Shown here piece after piece: positions 23,982 to 31,558 of a DNA stretch of 64,000 bases. Both the position numbers and the translations under genes were made by a program. The notes under the pieces are model-generated. The model searched no databases. It was not told the origin of the DNA and was given only the letters and a program-made list of their open reading frames with translations. Source of the DNA: Paraburkholderia aspalathi (lineage in GTDB: Bacteria > Pseudomonadota > Gammaproteobacteria > Burkholderiales > Burkholderiaceae). The DNA lies in contig NZ_FPBH01000011.1 in the NCBI RefSeq assembly GCF_900116445.1, positions 1 to 64,000 of the forward strand. Direction: 5' to 3'. How positions within the stretch are numbered: the stretch's first letter is position 1; the number at the start of each line of letters is the position of its first letter.

Positions 23982-24470
23982 CTACGCCAAGGGTTTTAAA
24001 ACATGCGCTTCGATACGCGCGAGCCGTTTGACGTGGCGTGGCGCGGGCAGAATATCCGAGCCGGAAAACAGAATCGGCACACCGTCTTCAGCATCGAGAG
24101 CGCGGCCGTCGCATTCATACGCAACGAGCACGTTCTCGCCGATCGGCGTGTTGAACAGTTCGTGCCATGAGAATGTCACAACGTAGCCATCGTGCCCCAC
24201 CGCCACGAACACCGTCCGCTTGAACTCGCCCGGCACCTCGTTCGGCAAACCTGCTTCCGAGATCAGGGTCGTCAGACGCACACCGCGGTAAGGCTCAACG
24301 CTACGAATGAAACGATTCGTCGTGTAACAACGCAAATCGAATGGCCTGGCTAGAACGCTTTCGTAACGCTTGAGCCGCTCGAGGTCGAAAGACAGCGTCC
24401 GCTGGAACCGTCCACTCAGGACAAGCGCGCTTTCAACGGCAGGCGCGGCAATCACATTCACACTATCCAT
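23982..24470 (-). CDS. Small molybdopterin-binding oxidoreductase domain protein
   Basis: A 162-residue single-domain protein of the sulfite oxidase/YedY molybdopterin fold. It has FDLRCYTTNRFIRSVEPYRG, where the cysteine at about residue 48 is in the position of the Mo ligand, then YRGVRLTTLISEAGLP, VAVGHDGYVVTFSWHELF and a DGVPILFSGSDILPAPRHVK segment. No signal peptide or haem site is present, so it should be cytoplasmic, unlike YedY or sulfite oxidase. The reaction is unknown. It is the first gene of the minus-strand molybdenum operon and has a ModE-like box about 45 nt upstream. Confidence 0.78.
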   Translation of the reverse strand: MDSVNVIAAPAVESALVLSGRFQRTLSFDLERLKRYESVLARPFDLRCYTTNRFIRSVEPYRGVRLTTLISEAGLPNEVPGEFKRTVFVAVGHDGYVVTFSWHELFNTPIGENVLVAYECDGRALDAEDGVPILFSGSDILPAPRHVKRLARIEAHVLKPLA

Positions 24471-24513
24471 ACGCAGTTATCTCCAGCATTGAAGCCTGAC
24501 CAGGTTGTCCACC

Positions 24514-24537
24514 CGTTATTTCCGTGTGTATATTACG
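24514..24537. promoter_or_regulatory. ModE-like operator of the minus-strand molybdenum operon
   Basis: CGTTATTT (24514-24521), an 8-nt spacer, then ATATTACG (24530-24537). Each half matches the ModE consensus half-site CGTTATAT/ATATAACG at 7 of 8 positions. It lies 44 nt upstream of the oxidoreductase start codon, where a repressor or activator would contact the promoter. Confidence 0.65.
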
Positions 24538-24574
24538 CTGCGATGGCCGCCTCGGTGCAAAAGCGCATCGATAC

Positions 24575-24586
24575 GCAATATATTGC
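24575..24586. repeat. 12-bp perfect palindrome in the mod divergent region
   Basis: GCAATATATTGC lies midway between the two ModE-like boxes. It might be a half-occupied additional regulator site or part of a promoter. Its AT-rich core stands out against the high-GC surroundings. No regulator can be assigned. Confidence 0.45.
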
Positions 24587-24672
24587 CAGGCATATCGGCC
24601 ACTCCGCCGGCGGTGTCCACATCCATAGACCACACAGAGCGCGCAGCATCCCACAACGCAACGCGATGGCGT

Positions 24673-24696
24673 CGTAATATAGCGCTCTTAATAACG
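24673..24696. promoter_or_regulatory. ModE-like operator just upstream of modA
   Basis: CGTAATAT (24673-24680), an 8-nt spacer, then TAATAACG (24689-24696). The halves match the ModE consensus at 7 and 6 of 8. It ends 17 nt before the modA ATG, a position suited to repression of the molybdate transporter when molybdate is plentiful. Confidence 0.55.
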
Positions 24697-24712
24697 CATC
24701 GGGGTTAATCGC

Positions 24713-25588
24713 ATGGTTCGCAAGCTGCTTGCATCTTTCGTGGTCGTCGCCGGCGTGGTGACGGCTGTGCCCGCCTTCGCACAGGACGACACGGTCAACG
24801 TGCTGTACGCCGGTTCGCTCGTCAACCTGATGGAGCGCAGCGTGGGACCGGCCTTCGAAAAGGCCACCGGCCAGCACTTCCGCGGCTATGCGGCGGGATC
24901 GAACAAGATCGCCAACGAGATCAAGGGCAAGCTGCGCCGCGGCGACGTGTTCATTAGCGCAAGCCCGAAGGTGAACACCAGCCTCATGGGTCAGGCGAAC
25001 GGCGATCACGTCACGTGGTACGTGAACTTTGCCGAATCGCCGTTGATGATCGGCTATAACCCGCAAAGCAAATTCGCGGCGGACTTCAAGAGCAAGCGCT
25101 GGGATCACGTGTTGCAGGAGCCGGGCATCCGCATCGGCCGCACCGATCCGAAGCTCGATCCGAAGGGCGCATTCACCGTCGAGATGATGACGAAGGCCGC
25201 GGAGCTCTACCATCAGCCGGACCTCGTCGAGAAGACGCTGGGCGACGCGGAAAATCCCGCGCAGGTTTTGCCGGAAGAAACGCTGGTGGGTCGTTTGCAA
25301 TCCGGCCAGCTCGATGCCGGCTTCTTCTATTCGACCGAAACGTCCGACCTGAAAATTCCGGCGCTCCGTCCAGCGCCCGAATTGCAGGCCAAAGCGAGCT
25401 ACACGCTGACGATTCTCAGCGACGCACCGAACCATGCGGGTGCCAGCAGCTTCGTCGACTTCCTGCTGAGCGCGCAAGGCCGCGCGTTGCTCAAGCAACA
25501 CGGCGTGGACGTGATCAAACCGACCATTTCCGGCAATGTGCAAGCCATGCCGCCTTCGGTGCAAGCCGTGATCGACGCCGCGCAATAA
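24713..25588 (+). CDS. modA: Molybdate/tungstate ABC transporter substrate-binding protein
   Basis: A periplasmic solute-binding protein of 291 residues with a signal peptide (MVRKLLASFVVVAGVVTAVPAFAQ, cleaved near residue 24). The mature part begins DDTVNVLYAGSLVNLMERSV, where AGSL is the oxyanion-binding loop shared by ModA and WtpA/TupA-like proteins, and later has GRTDPKLDPKG and FFYSTETSD. The length and the LYAGSL and DPKLDPKG blocks are closer to the WtpA branch than to E. coli ModA, so tungstate is also possible. The fused permease-ATPase gene begins 4 nt after its stop. A ModE-like box lies 17 nt upstream. Confidence 0.88.
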   Translation: MVRKLLASFVVVAGVVTAVPAFAQDDTVNVLYAGSLVNLMERSVGPAFEKATGQHFRGYAAGSNKIANEIKGKLRRGDVFISASPKVNTSLMGQANGDHVTWYVNFAESPLMIGYNPQSKFAADFKSKRWDHVLQEPGIRIGRTDPKLDPKGAFTVEMMTKAAELYHQPDLVEKTLGDAENPAQVLPEETLVGRLQSGQLDAGFFYSTETSDLKIPALRPAPELQAKASYTLTILSDAPNHAGASSFVDFLLSAQGRALLKQHGVDVIKPTISGNVQAMPPSVQAVIDAAQ

Positions 25589-25592
25589 GGCG

Positions 25593-27455
25593 GTGGAACA
25601 AGCAGTGGAACAGGCGGTGAAGCGGTCCGCCGCGCGGCCGTTGCTATGGCTGGCCGCGCTGCTTGCCGTCTATTTGTGCGCGCCGTTTATCGCGAGCGTG
25701 CCGCAACTCGGCGCGGCCGATTGGCCGAATGTCGATTGGCGCGCGGTGTGGTCGGCGGTCGGCATCTCGGCGGCGAGCGCCAGCGTGGCCTCGTTCGTGA
25801 TTCTGCTCGGCGGCGTGCCGCTCGGCTATCTGCTGGCGCGCTCGAACTCGCGCAAGATGGCGCTGCTCGGCTTCGTCGTTCAGTTACCACTTGCCTTGCC
25901 GCCACTCACGAGCGGCGTGCTGCTGCTGTTTCTGCTTGGGCCCTATAGCTGGGTCGGCCGCTTCACCAACGGAGCGCTGACGGATTCGTTTGCCGGCATC
26001 GTGCTCGCGGAAATCTTCGTGGCCGCGCCCTTCCTGATCATCGCCGCGAAATCGGCGTTCGCCGCCGTGGACCCCGTGCTCGACGACGTGGCCGCGACGC
26101 TCGGCCATCATGCAGGCAGCCGATTCTTCCGCGTGATGTTGCCGGTTGCGTGGCCGGCGATTCGCGCGGGACTCGCGCTGGCGTGGTTGCGTGCCTTCGG
26201 CGAATTCGGCGCGACGGTGATGGTGGCCTATCACCCGTATTCGCTGCCGGTGTACACGTACGTCGTATTCGGTGGCCAGGGCCTGCCGGCGATGATGCCG
26301 TTATTGCTGCCGACGCTCGCGATTGCGATTGTCTGCGCGGCGCTGTCGATCTACAGCCTTCGGCAGAAAGCCTCGCTCGAACAAACTGAAAACGGCGACG
26401 ACGCGCTGGAACCCGGCACGGATCCGACGGCGAGCCGGGGCGAAACTTCTGACCTTCGCCTCGCCTTTCATTTGCAGCGCCGATTAGGCGCGTTCGAACT
26501 CGACATCGCATGGGCGCCTGCCACGCGGCGGCTTGCGATCATCGGCCCGTCGGGCTCCGGCAAATCCCTCGCATTGCGTCTGATTGCAGGGCTTGAATCC
26601 AACGCAGCCTGTTCCGTTCGGCTCGGCACAACCGACTTGAGCACACTGCCGCCCGAGCGCCGCCAGATCGGCTACATGCCACAAGACTACGGCCTGTTCC
26701 CGCACATGACGGTGGCGCAGCAACTCGCGTTTCCTGTCGACGCCGACGCCGCCAGCGCGCGTTACTGGCTCGATCATCTCGGTCTCGCGCAACTGGTTGC
26801 GCGCTTGCCGCATCAATTGTCGTTCGGTCAGCGGCAACGCGTGGCGCTGGCGCGAGCACTCACGCGTCACAGCGAATTGCTCCTGTTCGATGAGCCGTTC
26901 GCGGCGCTCGATACGCCGCGGCGGCGTCGTTTGCAGCAGTCCCTGCGCGCGTTGCAGCGCGAGATCGCGGCGGTGACGATCATCGTCACACACGATCCCG
27001 ACGAAGCGGCTCTGCTTGCCGACGAAATGCTGGTTGTCGAACAGGGCCGCGTGCTGCAGGCGGGTTCCATCGATGAGGTGTTCGAACGGCCGGCTTCGAT
27101 GCGGGTTGCCGAGTTGCTCGGCTTGCACAACGTCGGCGAAGGTTTGATGACAGCGCCTGGGCGAGTCGAGATTAGCAATGGGTTCGCAATCGCGACGGGC
27201 GATAGCGGCTTTGCGATTCCTGGCGGGCAACGGGTGATGTGGCGCATCTCGTCCCACGCCGTGGTTATTTCATCCGACGGCGCCTACGCCGGCACGGTCG
27301 ACGCGGTCGAGTTACGGCGCGGCGAGCGGTATGTCCGCCTGAATATCGCGGGGGTGCGCTTCGACATCGCGAACGAAGATGCCCGCTTGCGTGAAGGCAG
27401 CACTTGCCGGATCGACGTTGACGCCAGCGGCGTGTCGGTCTGGCATGTGAACTGA
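25593..27455 (+). CDS. modBC: Fused molybdate ABC permease-ATPase (ModB-ModC)
   Basis: The protein has 620 residues and combines two transporter subunits. Residues about 1-260 form the permease with six helices and the EAA loop (about 165-190). A linker (260-288) follows. The ATPase (289-500) has Walker A GPSGSGKS (318-325), Q-loop MPQDYG, signature LSFGQ (409-413, variant of LSGGQ), Walker B LLLFDEP (429-435) and switch His467. The C-terminal 120 residues are a TOBE/mop-like regulatory domain. Two fused chains would dimerise into a full transporter. GTG 25593 lies only 4 nt after modA; the GTG at 25605 is an alternative with better Shine-Dalgarno spacing. Confidence 0.9.
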   Translation: MEQAVEQAVKRSAARPLLWLAALLAVYLCAPFIASVPQLGAADWPNVDWRAVWSAVGISAASASVASFVILLGGVPLGYLLARSNSRKMALLGFVVQLPLALPPLTSGVLLLFLLGPYSWVGRFTNGALTDSFAGIVLAEIFVAAPFLIIAAKSAFAAVDPVLDDVAATLGHHAGSRFFRVMLPVAWPAIRAGLALAWLRAFGEFGATVMVAYHPYSLPVYTYVVFGGQGLPAMMPLLLPTLAIAIVCAALSIYSLRQKASLEQTENGDDALEPGTDPTASRGETSDLRLAFHLQRRLGAFELDIAWAPATRRLAIIGPSGSGKSLALRLIAGLESNAACSVRLGTTDLSTLPPERRQIGYMPQDYGLFPHMTVAQQLAFPVDADAASARYWLDHLGLAQLVARLPHQLSFGQRQRVALARALTRHSELLLFDEPFAALDTPRRRRLQQSLRALQREIAAVTIIVTHDPDEAALLADEMLVVEQGRVLQAGSIDEVFERPASMRVAELLGLHNVGEGLMTAPGRVEISNGFAIATGDSGFAIPGGQRVMWRISSHAVVISSDGAYAGTVDAVELRRGERYVRLNIAGVRFDIANEDARLREGSTCRIDVDASGVSVWHVN

Positions 27456-27476
27456 CATGTTGGGCCAAACAGCCGA

Positions 27477-28919
27477 CTAGCCCTCAGCCGCGTGAGCCCT
27501 CTTCCTGATTTCAGAAAACGCCGCATCGACGAGCAATTTTCCGGAATCGAAAACCGTGACGAGCGCCTCGTCCCAATCTCCTTCAACAGTGCGGCCATCC
27601 CACGCCACCGGCAGCGTCACTGTCCGATACTCGCCGGTGTGACGATTCACCAGCAGCGTAAGCCGCCCTTTCATCGACCGCTTGCCGGCATCCGTGACCG
27701 GGTCCTTGCGTACGTCATGCCATTCATCGCCAAGCCGGATGGCCGAACACTTCATGGCGAAGCGCTGTGTATCGCGGTTGATCTGCTGCAACAACGCGCC
27801 ACCCATGCCGAAGACGATGTTGTCCGCCGCAAAGCCGGCCTCATCCATGGCCGCAAGGATCGCTTCGATCGATTCCGGATTCACGCCGTCGCCCTGAATC
27901 ACGCGCACGTTGTTGAGCACGCGCCGCCCCTTGCCGTTCACCGTCGAACCGAACGACGCCTCGAGCGCCCGCATGGTCTGCAGGACAATCGTCAGCGGAT
28001 CGCCGGAATCAGGCCGGATCACCAGCGTGCCGCCGGAGTCGAGCACGGCCTGCTTCAACGTCGTGCCCCAAACCTCGAGCGCGGCGAACAGGTCGTAGGA
28101 ATCGGACACCACCGAAACGATCGCGCCAGGCTTGCCGAACTTCGCGATCATGTTGCGGAATGCGTCGGTCTCACGCTCGCGCCCCCATGATGTGATCGTG
28201 CTGTGCTCCGCGGCCGGCACGGAAAACGCCGCCATCGGTTCGTTGTAGTAGTGGTTTGCCGCAACCACACCGAGCACCGTATCCGAACCCATGAAACTGA
28301 CCAGATGCGCCGAGCCGCCAATCGCCGCCGACTCCGCACTCGACACGCCGCGCGCGCCGAAATCGTGCAGCTTGAACGGCAATTGCGTGAGGTCGTCGCT
28401 GCTCTTCTCCAGATACGCGCGGATCGTGTTGCGCAGATGCCAGCTTTGCGTCGCGACCGTAATCGGATACCACACGCGCAGCAACATCGTTTCCAGGTAC
28501 GAGGCCAGCCAGAACACCTCCGGATCGTCGCATTCGACCGTGACCAGAACGTTATGCGTGGGCACGACCGAGCCTTCCGGCACCGCGCGAATCCGCACGG
28601 GCAGATAACCGTTATGGTGTTCGACGATGTAGCGCCAGCCGGCTTCGTTGAACGGTTCGCCATGCGCCGTGAAGAACGCCTTCGCCTGGTCGATCATGGC
28701 CGGCGTGATGGGCCGGCACAGATACTCCTTGATCAGCATCTGCAGGCCGAAGAACAACGTGCGGTCGTAGCGTCCCCCGCGCGACTCGATGTATGAAAAC
28801 ATCGCCGACGCTTCCGGCGGATACTGCAGGTAGTGCGACGCCTTGTACGAATCCGTGTTGAGGATCGGATTGGACAGAATCGACGCCATGTCGTGGAACG
28901 GGTTTGTATCGCTTTGCAT
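27477..28919 (-). CDS. nadV: Nicotinamide phosphoribosyltransferase (NAMPT/NadV type)
   Basis: The enzyme makes nicotinamide mononucleotide from nicotinamide and PRPP for NAD salvage. Its 480 residues match the NAMPT family and not the shorter PncB type. Landmarks are NTDSYKASHYLQYPP near the start, YIESRGGRYDRTLFFGLQ, the substrate site segment LHDFGARGVSSAESAAIGG, and IRPDSGDP with GVNPESIEAIL and VFGMGGALLQ. The downstream ATG 28889 (MASILSNPILNTDSYK) is an alternative start, since neither has a clear ribosome-binding site. It converges with modBC (21-nt gap, no terminator). No PRPP synthase or NUDIX partner is adjacent. Confidence 0.9.
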   Translation of the reverse strand: MQSDTNPFHDMASILSNPILNTDSYKASHYLQYPPEASAMFSYIESRGGRYDRTLFFGLQMLIKEYLCRPITPAMIDQAKAFFTAHGEPFNEAGWRYIVEHHNGYLPVRIRAVPEGSVVPTHNVLVTVECDDPEVFWLASYLETMLLRVWYPITVATQSWHLRNTIRAYLEKSSDDLTQLPFKLHDFGARGVSSAESAAIGGSAHLVSFMGSDTVLGVVAANHYYNEPMAAFSVPAAEHSTITSWGRERETDAFRNMIAKFGKPGAIVSVVSDSYDLFAALEVWGTTLKQAVLDSGGTLVIRPDSGDPLTIVLQTMRALEASFGSTVNGKGRRVLNNVRVIQGDGVNPESIEAILAAMDEAGFAADNIVFGMGGALLQQINRDTQRFAMKCSAIRLGDEWHDVRKDPVTDAGKRSMKGRLTLLVNRHTGEYRTVTLPVAWDGRTVEGDWDEALVTVFDSGKLLVDAAFSEIRKRAHAAEG

Positions 28920-29042
28920 GGATGATGTGGCGCTCGTGCGGATCGATCAGAGGTAGTCAGGCGGATTGGGGGTTTACCGTTTAGCGCCGCTCATTGCGGC
29001 TCATTGCGGCTTGCACCGCAAGAAAAACTACACGATACACCG

Positions 29043-29780
29043 TCAAAACACGCCCGGAATTACCCGGAACCGCACCTTACCCCTGTACGTCCGATACCGC
29101 TCGTCGTCGGACAGGAGCCGCTCCTCCCGCACGATGCGTCCAACCTGCAGCGCAAACTGGCATCCGTAGACAATCACGTTCTGAATCCCGAAGTTCGCGA
29201 GCAGAAAACCCACGTCCGTCACGAAATACCCCAGGTACATGGGATGACGCACGAACCGGTAAGCCCCGCGGGAAACAACCCCGCGATTGGCGGGCAAAAT
29301 GCCGAACGACCTGCGCAGCGACACCTTCGCGAACAGTTGCCACAAAATCCCCAGCAGCTGCAGCGACGCGCCGGCCGCCTCCGGAATAAGTTGGGTGCCG
29401 GGCGAAAGCCGCACCGCAAGAAAATAGAACGTGCCGCCCACCGAGCAGATGAAAGCGAAAGGCGTCCAGTCACGGTGGATGGGTACCCGCGCAAACAGCG
29501 ACAACCCCAGGGTCATGAACGCACTGACCACCAGCAGCAGCAAGGTGATCCGTGTGGGCGCCGCGAGCCATTGCTTGACCGCCGCGTAAGTAAAGATGCT
29601 CAACATGAGCGCCGCGGCGACGCGCGCGAGGATTTCGACCAACGCCTCGCGCATGCCGCCAGCCGGCGCCACGCCCTCTCCACCGTCGGCGCCGGGCGCC
29701 GCGCCCGCCGGGTCCACGATCGTGGCATCCTGGAGACGGCCCTCACCATCGAATTCCCGCGAAGGTGTGGTCTTTGTCAT
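29043..29780 (-). CDS. Isoprenylcysteine methyltransferase-like membrane protein
   Basis: The protein has 245 residues. A disordered Gly/Ala-rich N-terminus (1-42) is followed by about five membrane helices and the ICMT/PEMT C-terminal signature: GAYRFVRHPMYLGYF (RHPxY, S-adenosylmethionine site) and EERLL with a terminal YRxYRxKVRFR. Bacterial members are mostly uncharacterised methyltransferases, some of which act on phospholipids or isoprenoids. It lies upstream of nadV on the same strand with a 123-nt gap. Substrate is unknown. Confidence 0.83.
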   Translation of the reverse strand: MTKTTPSREFDGEGRLQDATIVDPAGAAPGADGGEGVAPAGGMREALVEILARVAAALMLSIFTYAAVKQWLAAPTRITLLLLVVSAFMTLGLSLFARVPIHRDWTPFAFICSVGGTFYFLAVRLSPGTQLIPEAAGASLQLLGILWQLFAKVSLRRSFGILPANRGVVSRGAYRFVRHPMYLGYFVTDVGFLLANFGIQNVIVYGCQFALQVGRIVREERLLSDDERYRTYRGKVRFRVIPGVF

Positions 29781-30030
29781 TGCACACTCGTTTCGATATG
29801 CGAATTATTATTCAAGCCTGCTTCATGAAGGCTTCCGGTCCGTCGGTGTCGCAGCGTAGCAGTCACACCGGACGAATGTCCATATCATGCCACGCCCGCC
29901 TGGATTCGATTCTGGCGGGCGGGTTTCGGTGATCGGGTGGGTCCAGCGGCGGAATTGAGTTGCGAAGGCGACGACGACCGGCGGCCTGAAGCCATCCGGC
30001 CGACAAGGCCGCGCCGATAACAGTCGAGAT

Positions 30031-30318
30031 TCAGATGTAATCGTCGGGTCCGGCTGGGTCGACGTCCGCACCGCGCTCGTAGCCTCGTTCGGGCGACGGC
30101 GGCATCTCATGGATCGCGTCGCGCAGCGCATCGCGCTGAATCTCGGGTTGAGCCTTGCGTTTCATCGCCTCGGCGATCACCAGCGTGAACAGATCGGCCG
30201 GCGGCGCGGCGAACAAGCTACGCGGCCGTGCGACAAGACGCTGATAGGAGAGAACGGCGCCGTGCGCCATGGTGTGATGGTCCAGCCGCAGTGCGGCCAA
30301 CTTGCTGATCGTTTTCAT
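30031..30318 (-). CDS. Small conserved hypothetical protein
   Basis: The protein has 95 residues from ATG 30318, preceded by a GGGGG ribosome-binding site. The sequence MKTISKLAALRLDHHTMAHG continues with a helical middle (LFTLVIAEAMKRKAQPEIQRDALRD) and ends in an acidic, proline-rich tail. No transmembrane helix, signal peptide or domain was recognised. The frame is open further upstream, but that part is arginine-rich and lacks a ribosome-binding site. It stands alone between two gene-free stretches. Confidence 0.55.
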   Translation of the reverse strand: MKTISKLAALRLDHHTMAHGAVLSYQRLVARPRSLFAAPPADLFTLVIAEAMKRKAQPEIQRDALRDAIHEMPPSPERGYERGADVDPAGPDDYI

Positions 30319-31102
30319 GACAACCCCCGAATGGTGAGCCATTTCAAGCCTGCGTCCAGGTAGGCCGTGCCCGCGCAATCGCGCCGGCACGGCGCCCAGT
30401 CCACCTCGTGAAGCGCGCCCCTCTATGGAGACTAAGACCATCCTCCCCGCATCGTCGCGCCGGCTGGTCCTGACCGTGCGCTGCCCCGCCCCTGCTCTGT
30501 GCTGTACGTCGCGTGCCCGCAATGTGCTCGAGCACGGTACCTGTCGCTATTGCGATCAATTTAATTTCGGCCATCAACGCCAGGTCCGTCCAGTCTGACG
30601 GAAAAATGGCGAGGTCAGCGTTTTACGTCGTCCGGTGAAGAATGACCGATACTCCGCACCGACCATTCAGCCCACTTTTTTGACGTCCGTTTTTCAGTGG
30701 CCCCGCCACACCCTCGTAAGACACATTGGCTTCCCCGGCCGCGCTTACGAAGACGATGTTCACCGCCGGGCTCCGGCTGCTTTCCCCGAGCTACCGGAGC
30801 GGGCGGCAATGCATTCGCTTGTAAAGCTCCTATTGCAATGGCTGTGCCATGCGCTCTCAACCCCTTGATGTACGGTGAATTTCGCTGCCGCGCACCCCGC
30901 TGGACCCTGCCTCACGGCACACGTTGATTCGGATTTGACACGCGCGGCGTTCATCCTCCAACGCGCTGCAGAAGGATCTACCGGTCGGCGGGCCTGGACG
31001 CGCGCCTGGCCGGCCCCTGTCCGGCCGCGCTTTGCGACGTAGCCCGGTCAAATATGCCGATGCTTCGGGCCACGAAACAGCTCTCGCAGCCCTTGCCCAA
31101 AA

Positions 31103-31120
31103 TGTCGCAAGCTTGAGACA
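31103..31120. promoter_or_regulatory. Near-perfect 18-bp palindrome (TGTC-N10-GACA)
   Basis: TGTCGCAAGCTTGAGACA has a single mismatched pair. TGTC-N(8-10)-GACA dyads are a common form of Fis-type enhancer-binding protein sites. It lies about 440 nt upstream of a gene for such a protein, so autoregulation is possible. Confidence 0.45.
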
Positions 31121-31177
31121 CGGTGATTCGACGGTGCGGCATCCGTTGCACGACGACCACCCTGCGATTTGCAACGC

Positions 31178-31197
31178 TATGTGGGATTTCGCACATA
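31178..31197. promoter_or_regulatory. Inverted repeat TATGTG-N8-CACATA
   Basis: TATGTG (31178-31183) and CACATA (31192-31197) are exact complements 8 nt apart, in the leader of the VpsR-like regulator gene. It could be an operator; the regulator is unknown. Confidence 0.4.
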
Positions 31198-31558
31198 ACC
31201 GAGGTTGACCAACCATTCTTGAACCGCAAAAAGGCGCGTTAAAGCGGGAAAAACGTTTCTGAATCCAGATTTGTTTGTATGGCGCTCGAAAGCACTTTCG
31301 CTTATCGTTAAGCAATGCGCCACGTAGAGCGCGTCTGCCAGACCATGGAGGTAGAAAACGGCTTTTGTGATTCGGGGATGAAATAGTCAGGCGGCCTCAC
31401 CGTTAAATGCTGTCCTGCTATCTGTCCGACGCGTAGCACCTCGCGGTTTATGCCGCCGCTCTGCGTCCCCGCCATTGCCGCTACCGTGAATTCGTCATTG
31501 CCGGTCTGTCCAGTTCGTCGAAGAGCAGTTCTGAGAGCAGCAACAATCCGGGGGTCAC

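Larger units (their letters stand above)
30319..31558. other. 1.24-kb gene-free stretch upstream of the VpsR-like regulator
   Basis: No frame on either strand here has a convincing ribosome-binding site, conserved motif or gene-like codon usage. The stretch does hold several inverted repeats in its right third: TGTCGCAAG/CTTGAGACA (31103-31120, one mismatch), GTTGCA...TGCAAC around 31144-31175, and TATGTG-N8-CACATA (31178-31197). These look like regulator sites in an unusually long leader of the plus-strand regulator gene. A long 5' untranslated region, an unannotated RNA or decayed genes are all possible. Confidence 0.5.

Noticed and set aside
24575..24586. GCAATATATTGC as a further ModE box
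   Set aside because: Aligned to the 8-8-8 pattern, its flanks match only about 5 to 6 of 8 per half, clearly weaker than the two neighbouring sites. It is kept only as a palindrome.
29893..29921. CGCCCGCC-N13-GGCGGGCG hairpin as a plus-strand terminator
   Set aside because: No plus-strand gene precedes it, and the following bases (GGTTTCGG) lack a real T-run.
30857..31315. A 152-codon minus-strand frame in the 1.2-kb gap
   Set aside because: No ribosome-binding site, family resemblance or gene-like codon choice. Cys/Arg-rich composition is typical of random high-GC frames.
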